From assembly GCA_026389265.1 (NCBI GenBank), contig JAPLIE010000152.1, positions 1 to 50,208 on the forward strand: a stretch of 50,208 nucleotides of DNA, given 5' to 3'. How positions within the stretch are numbered: position 1 is the first letter of the stretch; each line of letters begins with the position of its first letter. The notes under the pieces were generated by a model. It did no database searches. It saw only the letters and a program-made list of their open reading frames with translations, and was not told where the DNA came from. Origin of the DNA: Cyanobacteriota bacterium (GTDB lineage: Bacteria > Cyanobacteriota > Cyanobacteriia > PCC-6307 > Cyanobiaceae). The position numbers were made by a program, and so were the translations under genes. Shown here piece after piece: positions 7,723 to 15,114 of the stretch.

Positions 7723-9144
7723 GTGAACGGTCCCGATCCCCCGTCAGCGCCGGAGCAGCTGGCGCCATTTCGGCGCCACGCTCACCTGAAGCGGCTGCTG
7801 CCGGTCAGCCTCACGCTGATGGTTTCGGCCGTTCTCCAGTTGCTGGGCCACCTCGGGGGCGGCCCCCGGGCCTTGGCGGGCGAAGGTCCGGCTCCGGGGG
7901 AACGGCGGGTGGGGGTCTGGCTCACCAACAGCCCAAGCCCGCTCTATTACGACCCGGCCCGAATCGACGCGGCGGTGGAGGCGCTGGCGGCCACGGGATT
8001 TAACACCCTCTATCCCAATGTTTGGAGCCGAGGCGCCACGTTCCATCGCAGCCGCTGGGCCCCGATCGAACCGGCCCTGGCCGAGGTGAATCCCGATTTC
8101 GATCCCATCTGCCGGCTCACCGAGTCGGCCCGACGCCGCGGCATGCAGGTGGTGCCCTGGTTTGAATACGGCCTGATGGAGCCTGGTGATGCCGAAGTGG
8201 TGCGCCGGCATCCCGACTGGGTGCTGCGCCGCTCCGATGGCAGTGCCCTGTTCGCCATGCATGGAGCCAACCTGGCCACCTCACCGCTGAAGGATCTGCG
8301 GGTCTGGCTGAACCCTGCCCACCCCGGCGTCCGGCAGCGCTTCATCGGCCTGATCACCGAGATCGTGCAACGTTGCGGTGTGGCTGGCATCCAGCTCGAC
8401 GACCACTTCGCCTGGCCGGTGGAACTGGGTTACGACGACACCACCCGGGCCCTCTACCGAGCCCAAACGGGCCAGGACCCTCCCCTGGATCCATACGACC
8501 GCTTCTGGATGCGCTGGCGGCGTCAGCAGCTCACCGCCCTGCTGCGGGAACTGCGCGCCAGTCTCCAGAAGGCATCGGGCCAGCGACGCATCGTGATCAG
8601 CCTTTCGCCGGGCCCCTTCCGCTTCGCCTACAACCAATGGCTGCAGGACTGGGAGCTCTGGGCCCTGGGGGGACTGATCGACGACCTGGTCGTGCAGAAC
8701 TACGCCTATTCGATCACCGGATTTGCCAAAGATCTCGACCAGCCGGCCCTCGTGAAGGCCCGCACCTGGGGGATTCCGGTGGAGATCGGCATCCTGGCCG
8801 GCTTCGGCACCCGCACCACCAGCATGGAAAACCTCAGCCAGAAGGTTCAGCTGGTGGCCCAGCGGGGCCATGGGGTGATCTATTTCTACTGGGAGGGCCT
8901 CTGGGGAACCTATGCCGGCAAAGAAGGTGGACCCTATCGGCAGGCCACCTTCGCCCAACTCCACAAGGCCCACTTCGGAGTGGGGAGGGGTGCCGTCACG
9001 GCCCCCTTCCGACCCGCCCCCCCCACCTTCAAGATGCCGCCGCCACTACCCGCGGCAACCAGCTTCCCCACCCAGCCCCTGCGCCCGCCGCGCACCGTGT
9101 GGCGAAGGCCCCAGCCGCCACCACCACCTCCCCTTCCGGATTGA
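7723..9144 (+). CDS. Secreted family-10-like glycosyl hydrolase (GHL10 / DUF187)
   Basis: GHL10 proteins are TIM-barrel enzymes, often secreted, presumed to cut polysaccharides or peptidoglycan-like glycans. An N-terminal hydrophobic stretch (LLPVSLTLMVSAVLQLLGHL) ending near ALAGE serves as signal peptide. The barrel begins RRVGVWLTNSPSPLYYDP. Family landmarks are GFNTLYPNVWSRG, GMQVVPWFEYGLM, WLNPAHPGVR, the probable catalytic-region GIQLDDHFAWP, and GVIYFYWEGLWG. A Pro-rich tail of about 55 residues (ending PPPPPPLPD) follows the barrel. The start GTG at 7723 leaves a long n-region before the signal helix. About 140 bp of this gene (8020-8160) recur as a remnant near 11394-11535, showing the gene was part of a duplicated unit. 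Substrate is unknown. Confidence 0.85.
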   Translation: MNGPDPPSAPEQLAPFRRHAHLKRLLPVSLTLMVSAVLQLLGHLGGGPRALAGEGPAPGERRVGVWLTNSPSPLYYDPARIDAAVEALAATGFNTLYPNVWSRGATFHRSRWAPIEPALAEVNPDFDPICRLTESARRRGMQVVPWFEYGLMEPGDAEVVRRHPDWVLRRSDGSALFAMHGANLATSPLKDLRVWLNPAHPGVRQRFIGLITEIVQRCGVAGIQLDDHFAWPVELGYDDTTRALYRAQTGQDPPLDPYDRFWMRWRRQQLTALLRELRASLQKASGQRRIVISLSPGPFRFAYNQWLQDWELWALGGLIDDLVVQNYAYSITGFAKDLDQPALVKARTWGIPVEIGILAGFGTRTTSMENLSQKVQLVAQRGHGVIYFYWEGLWGTYAGKEGGPYRQATFAQLHKAHFGVGRGAVTAPFRPAPPTFKMPPPLPAATSFPTQPLRPPRTVWRRPQPPPPPPLPD

Positions 9145-9439
9145 GCCGCCAGCAGCGGGAGCTCAGGAAAAAAACACACCCGATTTCAGCGCTACCAGCC
9201 GGAAAGCGGCGCGAATCGACCAGGAGCCCGGCGATGCCGCTGCAAAGGGAACCGGCAGCAATCCAGCTCCTTAGACGCTTTCGGGCCAAGCCGCTATCGC
9301 CTGGTCCGAGAGCAACCGCATGCAGGCAAGGAAAGCAGGCGACGTAGGAGAGTTCGGACCAGATAGCAAAGCGGATTTATGCAACATCTATGCAGTAGTT
9401 GCGAATCCAATTTGATGAAGTCCGCAGCAAAGCCCTCCC
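9145..9439 (+). other. Spacer between hydrolase and protease genes
   Basis: No convincing gene is seen in these 295 bp. The segment is conserved in pieces in the second unit (around 11552-11780), including the part just upstream of the protease (9365-9425), so it probably carries the protease promoter and leader. A short open frame from 9399 matches the N-terminus of the second-copy protease ORF better than the annotated frame does, which leaves the true start of copy 1 open. Confidence 0.5.
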
Positions 9440-11329
9440 GTGCCCAACAGCAACTCTCCATCCGTTGTTGCACTGCTCTTCAGCACAATCGATCAAGCAG
9501 GCCTCAGCAATAGCCAGCGGTGGTTGGAGCCTCATACCGCCCACTCCGCCGGAAGCATTGCATCGATTCCGACCCTCTCCGTGCCGGAGCTGAACCTCTC
9601 GCTCCACCGACCTACGGCCAGAAGCGGGAACGTGAAAACAGCCGCACCGTTCGATCCGCAAGCAGCGGGGCTGCTGCAGGCGATCACCCGGAGCCCCGGC
9701 GGGCCCCGACCGGCCTCCACCAGAACAAGCGCTCCTCTGGGCCGTAGCACTCTGAGCCTGGCCCTGCGGCAGGAGACCCCTGGGGGGACCCGCCGGGCCG
9801 AACAACAGAGCGGGGATGTCCAGAGGTTGGCGGCTCCCCAGGCGACAGAGGCAAATCCGGTGGATTTCAGCAACGACAACGACCTACGCGAGGCGACCGT
9901 GGTGGCTGGCTCCGACCTGACCAGCACCGTGGCCCTGATGGATCTGGGCTGGACCTTTCAACTCCATTCCTCACCGACATCCAGCAAGGTGATCTACCTC
10001 GATTTCAACGGCCACACCACCACAGGCTATGGCATCCGGGCCGTGATCACCGGCTATGGTCCCTCCTCCAGCGTCGCAGGAGGCATCGCGATTGCAAACA
10101 GCTTCAATGCAGCCACGGATACGCCCTGCTTCATCTACAACAAAAGTCTCACAGGTGCGGCTGAAGCGGTGAGCCATGAGGTGGGCCATAGCCTCGGACT
10201 TTCCCACGACGGCACCAGCAGCAATGCCTACTACTACGGCCACGGCAGCGGCGAAATCAGCTGGGCACCGATCATGGGGGTTGGCTATAATAAAAATGTC
10301 ACATCCTGGGACAACGGTACCTACTACGGCAGCACCAACGGATCCGCCTCAGCCAACTATGGCCATGGCCCCAATGATATGGCTGTGATCAGCACCTTCA
10401 ATGGCTTTGGCTATCAACTCGACCAGATCGGCAACGATCTCAGTAGCACGGCAGCCCTTACGATCGCCGGCGGCGTGGTGAGTCAGTTTGGCAGGATCGA
10501 AACCTCCCTCGATAGCGACTGTTATTCCTTCCAGCTCCAGAGCAGCGGCAATGTGAATCTGAAGTTCGATCCCTATTGCTATCGGGCCTTTGTGGATCGT
10601 GATGGGGACTGGGGTGGTAGCAATCTGGTCTACACCGCACCGGTAAGCGATGGAAATAGCGGCACCCCCTATGCAGACAACGGCACAAATCTCGATCTCT
10701 CGGTGGGACTGTATTCGAGCTCCGGAAGCCTGCTCGGCAGCTTCAACAATGCGGGACTGGCCACCACCCTGGTCTGGTCCAACCTGGCGGCGGGTACCTA
10801 CTACGTGAAGCTCGATGGGGTTGGCACTGGCAACCCCACCAGCAGCACACCGAGCGGCTACAACGACTACGGCAGTGTCGGCAATTACCTGATCAGCGGC
10901 ACGATCGTCAACGCCCTCGACAGTGGCACTCCGCTGGCTACGACAACCGCACTGGCCCCCAAAGACTCAACACTCACCGCCGCGTTCAGCACCCCCACCA
11001 AAGCAGCGGCCCCTGCCGCCGGCCCCAGGGATTCCATCACCGGCATCACCGCCGGCTCCGTTCCCTCCCTGGCGACTCAATCCGACCCCCTATTGGCACC
11101 CCGTCTCACCGTTAAAATGATTGGTCAGGCATTCATGGGGTTCGGGGCCGACAGAATCGCCGGCCTCCAGGAGGGACCGATCGCTGCCCCGGCACTCCCC
11201 CCGCTGCTGGGTTCCTTGGGCGAACCCTCCCGATCCCCGTTCGCCGCTGATCTCCCGACAGCATTCGGGGCTCCGGGGCTGGGCAGCGAGCGGCTCTACA
11301 CAGAGCGGCCGGCCTGGTTCCTGGCCTGA
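9440..11329 (+). CDS. Secreted metzincin-type zinc metalloprotease with C-terminal PPC-like domain, copy 1 (internal deletion)
   Basis: The zinc-binding signature HEVGHSLGLSHDG gives His246, His250, Glu247 and third ligand His256, followed by the substrate-site stretch WAPIMGVGYNKN with the metzincin Met-turn (IMGVGY). After the protease part a pre-peptidase C-terminal (PPC) beta-sandwich follows (about residues 325-490, with YVKLDGVGTG), then a Pro/Ala/Ser-rich tail. The N-terminal 145 residues look like a low-complexity leader without a clear signal peptide. At Gly196/Tyr197 (nt 10027/10028) HTTTG is joined directly to YGIR; related proteins, and copy 2, carry a segment here including RVAADFAPFDVNVTT. 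About 65 residues therefore seem to be missing in frame, so activity is doubtful. Start GTG at 9440 is uncertain. Confidence 0.75.
   Translation: MPNSNSPSVVALLFSTIDQAGLSNSQRWLEPHTAHSAGSIASIPTLSVPELNLSLHRPTARSGNVKTAAPFDPQAAGLLQAITRSPGGPRPASTRTSAPLGRSTLSLALRQETPGGTRRAEQQSGDVQRLAAPQATEANPVDFSNDNDLREATVVAGSDLTSTVALMDLGWTFQLHSSPTSSKVIYLDFNGHTTTGYGIRAVITGYGPSSSVAGGIAIANSFNAATDTPCFIYNKSLTGAAEAVSHEVGHSLGLSHDGTSSNAYYYGHGSGEISWAPIMGVGYNKNVTSWDNGTYYGSTNGSASANYGHGPNDMAVISTFNGFGYQLDQIGNDLSSTAALTIAGGVVSQFGRIETSLDSDCYSFQLQSSGNVNLKFDPYCYRAFVDRDGDWGGSNLVYTAPVSDGNSGTPYADNGTNLDLSVGLYSSSGSLLGSFNNAGLATTLVWSNLAAGTYYVKLDGVGTGNPTSSTPSGYNDYGSVGNYLISGTIVNALDSGTPLATTTALAPKDSTLTAAFSTPTKAAAPAAGPRDSITGITAGSVPSLATQSDPLLAPRLTVKMIGQAFMGFGADRIAGLQEGPIAAPALPPLLGSLGEPSRSPFAADLPTAFGAPGLGSERLYTERPAWFLA
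9887..10028 (+). repeat. 142-bp identical block, copy 1
   Basis: Identical base for base to 12257-12398, although flanking homologous sequence differs visibly. It begins within the codons for LREATVVAGSDL and ends at ACAGGCT, exactly where the internal deletion of copy 1 begins. Confidence 0.9.
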
Positions 11330-11393
11330 ACGCCAGCCACGGAGCGAATTGCTTCTGCCGCAGGGATGCGGTGGCAGCGATTCGCCTTTTTCG

Positions 11394-11535
11394 TATTTGG
11401 AGTCGGGGTGCCACGTTCGATCGCAGCCGCGGGGCCCGATCGAACCGGCCCAGGCCAGGGTGAATGCCGATTTCGATCCCATCTGCCGGCTCACCGAATC
11501 GGCCGAGCGCTGCGGCATGCAGGCGGTGCCCTGTT
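11394..11535 (+). pseudogene. Remnant of the GHL10 hydrolase gene
   Basis: The frame around 11430-11535 reads PIEPAQARVNADFDPICRL and then TESAERCGMQAVP, nearly the same as hydrolase residues from about 8068 to 8157 in the intact gene (PIEPALAEVNPDFDPICRL). Only about 45 codons survive, without start or continuation, and the sequence jumps to the post-hydrolase spacer after about 11540. The rest of the gap 11330-11752 holds the 3' tail of unit 1 (to about 11381) and the protease upstream region of unit 2 (from about 11715). No intact gene is seen in this 424-bp stretch. Confidence 0.85.
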
Positions 11536-11752
11536 CGCCAGCGGCTCTCTGACCGGAAGGCGGCGCGAATCGGCCAGCGGAGCGCCGATGCCGCCGGGGA
11601 AGGGGAACGGCAACAAGCCAGAACATCAGGCGCATTCGGCCCAGGACGCCCTCACCGAGACTAATCATGACGCCATGGCCATAGCGAAATAGTCTTCTTA
11701 GGCGAATCAGGACCAGTAAACAAAGCGGCTTTGCGCATCATATGTGCTGTAG

Positions 11753-13821
11753 ATGCAAACCCAACTTGACGAAGTCTGCAGCGGTTCAATCCAGGGACCC
11801 GCAGCTACTGTCCATTCGTTGTTGCACAGCTTTACAGCCAGATCGATGGATCAGCTTGGCCTCAGCAAGAGCCCACGGTGGCAAGATCTTTCTGCCCCCA
11901 ACTCCGTCGGCACCTACGCATCGATTCCGATCCTCTCCGTGGCGAATCTGAACCTGACCCTTCATCGCCGACCAGCCGCCAGCAGAAAGGCTGAAGCTCT
12001 TCGCAGCCGGCGATCCCCCGGCAACGGGGTCAGAGCAGGCGATCACTTTGAGCCCCGGCTTACCCCGACCGGTCTCTCTCAACAGCAGCGCCTTCCTGAG
12101 CATCGCCGTTCTGAACAAAAACCTCAGGCAGCAAGACCCTTGGGAGACGCGCCGGGCCGATCACCCAACTTGAACAGCGGAGATTGCCTCAACTTGGCAT
12201 CACCCAAGATGCCGGAATGCCATCTAGTGGAGTTCAGCGAGGACCACGACCTGCTGCGCGAGGCGACCGTGGTGGCTGGCTCCGACCTGACCAGCACCGT
12301 GGCCCTGATGGATCTGGGCTGGACCTTTCAACTCCATTCCTCACCGACATCCAGCAAGGTGATCTACCTCGATTTCAACGGCCACACCACCACAGGCTGA
12401 GCCGAATCCAGCAGATCTGGCAGCGGGTGGCTGCTGATTTCGCGCCCTTTGATGTGAATGTCACCACCCAGGCACCACCAACCGACTGGCTGATCAAGAG
12501 CAACCGCAGCGATCCGAACTACGGCATCAGGGTCGTGATCACCAGCTATGGTCCATCCTCAAGCGTCGCGGGAGGCATCGCGATCGCAAACAGCTTCAAT
12601 GCAGCCACGGATACACCCTGCTTCGTCTATAACAAAAGTCTCACAGGTGCGGCTGAAGCGGTCAGCCATGAGGTGGGTCATACCCTCGGGCTCTCCCACG
12701 ACGGCACCATGAGCAGCAGCTACTACTACGGCAATGGCAGTAGCGAAACAAGTTGGGCACCGATCATGGGAGTGGGCTACAACAAAAATGTCACATCTTG
12801 GGACAATGGTACCTACAACGGTAGCAACAACGGATCCGCCTCAGCCAACTATGGCCGTGGCCCCGATGATATGAGCGTGATCACAAAATTCAACGGCTTT
12901 GGCTATCAGCTCGACCAGATCGGCAACAATCTCAGCAGCGCCGCAGCCCTCACGATCACCGGCGGCGTGGTGAGGCAGTTCGGCAGGATCGAAACCTCCC
13001 AAGACAGCGACATTTACTCCTTCCAACTCAAGAGCAGCGGCGATGTGAACCTGAAATTCGATCCCTATTCCTATCGGGCCTTTGTGGATCGTGACGGTCT
13101 CTGGGGGGGGAGCAAACTCGTTTACACCGCACCGGTAAGCGATGGCAACAGCAGCACCCCCTATACGGACAGCGGCACCAATCTCGATCTCGCGGTGGGT
13201 CTGTTTTCGAGCTCAGGCAGCCTGCTCGGCACCTTCAACTCAGCGGGTCTGGCAACCACTCTGCCCTGGTCCAACCTAGCGGCGGGTACCTACTACGTGA
13301 AGCTCGATGGGGTTGGCACTGGCAACCCCTCCAGCAGCACACCGAGCGGCTACAACGACTACGGCAGTGTCGGAAACTACCTCATCACTGGCACGATCAA
13401 CAAAGCCCTCGACAGCGGCACGCCGCTGACAACCACAACCGCATTAGCCCCCAAAAGCTCAACCTTCACCGCCGCGACCAGCACCTCCGGCAATGCGGCG
13501 ATCCCCGCCTCCGCACCCAGGGATTCCATCACCGGCATCACCACCGGCTCCGTTCCCTCCCTGGCGGCTCAATCTGACCCCCTGCTGGCACCCCGTCTCG
13601 CCGCCACGATGCTGGGTGCGGGATTCTCAGGGTTGTGGGCGAACAGAACCGCCGGCCTCCAGGAGGGACCGATCGCTGCCGCGGCAGTCGCCCAGCTGCT
13701 GCCTTCCTTGGGCGAACCCTCCCGATCCCCGTTCGCCGCTGATCTCCCGACAACATTCGGGGCTCCGGGGCTGGGGATCGAGCGGCTCAACACAGAGCGG
13801 CCGGCCTGGGCCCTGGCCTGA
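11753..13821 (+). pseudogene. Metzincin-type protease, copy 2, broken by a stop/frame change at 12398-12400
   Basis: The 5' part (11753-12400) runs as one frame from ATG through VIYLDFNGHTTTG and stops at TGA. The protease continues in another frame from CTG at 12397: LSRIQQIWQRVAADFAPFDV, then NYGIRVVITSYG, HEVGHTLGLSHDG, IMGVGYNKN and the PPC-like domain to 13821. The sequence expected between HTTTG and LSRIQQ in this family (about 30 residues) is absent, so a deletion both removed codons and changed frame. Unlike copy 1, copy 2 keeps the RVAADFAPFDV segment. Apart from this junction the 3' frame is clean, suggesting the break is recent. A separate internal start for the 3' part is not obvious. 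Confidence 0.8.
12257..12398 (+). repeat. 142-bp identical block, copy 2
   Basis: Exact match to 9887-10028. It ends at the point where the reading frame of copy 2 meets a stop and the deletion begins, so both copies share the left breakpoint but have different right breakpoints. Confidence 0.9.
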
Positions 13822-13929
13822 AGGCCAGCCACGGAGCGGATTGCTTCTGCTGCAGAGATGCGGTGGTATCGATCCAATTTCTCTTGTTGGGAAGACGCAA
13901 CCGGCATCCAGCTCTAGAAGAACAGGGAT

Positions 13930-15114
13930 GTGAAGGGCGTGGTGGCGCAGTCCGACCTAGCCGTGCGGGCCCGCACCCGGAAAGGCCAGCTGCGGCTGGC
14001 GGGTCTGCTGCATCCCTTCAGCTGGGGAGCGCAGGCCCCGCTGCTCAACCGTGAGGCCATGGCCAAGCAACTGGCAGCCCCCCTGGGCATCACCACCGTC
14101 CGCTCCCCGCAGCCCGGGGAGGCCGGGGCGCACCAGCTGAGCCTGAACCGGCTAGGCCCCCACTGGATCGCCGCTTGGGTGGGCACGCCGTTTCAGATCG
14201 TGGCTGCGCAGCCCCAGCCCACGCTGATCCTTCCCCGGGGTGGCCGGCTCGAATGGGAACACAACGGCCGTTGGCAACGACTAGATCCAGGCTGGTTGCT
14301 GGTGCTCAACGGCGGAGGCGCCTACCAACTGCGTTCCGGCGTGTGTTCCCTGGTGGCAATCGGCATGGAGGCCAGCCGCTTGGAGGAGAAGATCCGACAG
14401 TTGAGGGCCCCTTGCATGGACTCCGAATATTGGCGGCGCAAACTGCAGCGGCCCTTGCTGATCGGGCCGGGTCGCGGCGGCTGGGACGAGCTGGGTGAGG
14501 GTCTGAACCGGCTGTTGGCGTTGTTCGAGGTGCTGGAGGGCATTGACCCCAGGCTGGCCACACGGCTGGGCCTGGATGCCAGCCTCGAAGGGCTGGTGGC
14601 GGTGCTGCTGCTGGCGAGCGCATCGGGGCGGGAAGCCGTGAATCTGGCGGAGGCCACCGGGCCAATGCCCGAGCGGAACTCCAGCTTTGATGAGCTACTT
14701 AGCCGTATCCGCTCCCATCTTGAGGAACCGCTGGATCTGGCTCGGCTGGAGGGCTGGGCGCACACCTCCCGGCGAAGCCTGCAGGTGGTGTTCCAGGACC
14801 GCCTGGGATGCACCCCCATGCAATGGGTGCGCCAGGAACGGCTGAACCTGGCGCTGCAACGCCTGAAGCATCCGGCTCAGGACGACACTGTGGCCGGTAT
14901 CGCCAGTGCCTGTGGCTACTCCTCTCCATCACGGTTCAGCGCTGAATTCCGACGCCAATACCGTTTCCCTCCCTCGGCCCTGTTGCGGAACAGTCGGCGA
15001 CAAACCCAAGCCGGCGACGTTGAGCCCAACGACCACGAGGGGTCAATCCACGCGGAGGAAGACTCCTCGGGCAGCACGCCTCAGGCTGAGGTTAAGGGCC
15101 TCAGCCACCGGTGA
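13930..15114 (+). CDS. AraC/XylS family transcriptional regulator
   Basis: The C-terminal 100 residues form the AraC double helix-turn-helix: LLSRIRSHLEEPLDLARLEG, TSRRSLQVVFQDRLGCTP, then MQWVRQERLNLALQRLK, and the second HTH VAGIASACGYSSPSRFSAEF with the conserved GYSSPSRFS-x-x-FRRQY. The N-terminal 280 residues form a sensing part with a cupin-like stretch (QPTLILPRGGRLEWEHNGRW), as in regulators that lack a strict AraC sugar pocket. Start GTG at 13930 is preceded by CAGGGA. A hydrophilic tail of about 50 residues follows the DNA-binding domain. The gene lies directly downstream of the duplicated protease unit, so those secreted enzymes are possible targets, but nothing in the sequence proves it. 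Its 3' end overlaps pepN by 14 bp, convergently. Confidence 0.88.
   Translation: MKGVVAQSDLAVRARTRKGQLRLAGLLHPFSWGAQAPLLNREAMAKQLAAPLGITTVRSPQPGEAGAHQLSLNRLGPHWIAAWVGTPFQIVAAQPQPTLILPRGGRLEWEHNGRWQRLDPGWLLVLNGGGAYQLRSGVCSLVAIGMEASRLEEKIRQLRAPCMDSEYWRRKLQRPLLIGPGRGGWDELGEGLNRLLALFEVLEGIDPRLATRLGLDASLEGLVAVLLLASASGREAVNLAEATGPMPERNSSFDELLSRIRSHLEEPLDLARLEGWAHTSRRSLQVVFQDRLGCTPMQWVRQERLNLALQRLKHPAQDDTVAGIASACGYSSPSRFSAEFRRQYRFPPSALLRNSRRQTQAGDVEPNDHEGSIHAEEDSSGSTPQAEVKGLSHR

Larger units (their letters stand above)
8020..13873 (+). repeat. Decayed tandem duplication: hydrolase-3' part + protease, two units
   Basis: Unit 1 runs from about 8020 to 11381 and unit 2 from about 11394 to 13873. Corresponding blocks are: hydrolase codons (8020-8160 with 11394-11535); the post-hydrolase spacer (about 9196-9270 with 11552-11630, sharing GGCGCGAATCG); the protease upstream region (9365-9425 with 11717-11780, sharing CAAAGCGG and TTGA-GAAGT); the protease gene; and the 3' tail (11330-11381 with 13822-13873, sharing GCCAGCCACGGAGCG). 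In unit 2 about 1 kb of the hydrolase gene has been lost. Similarity was judged by eye; blocks appear roughly 80-95 percent identical. Confidence 0.85.

Noticed and set aside
11366-11692. 108-codon ORF between the two proteases
   Set aside because: Out of frame with the hydrolase remnant that explains this sequence.
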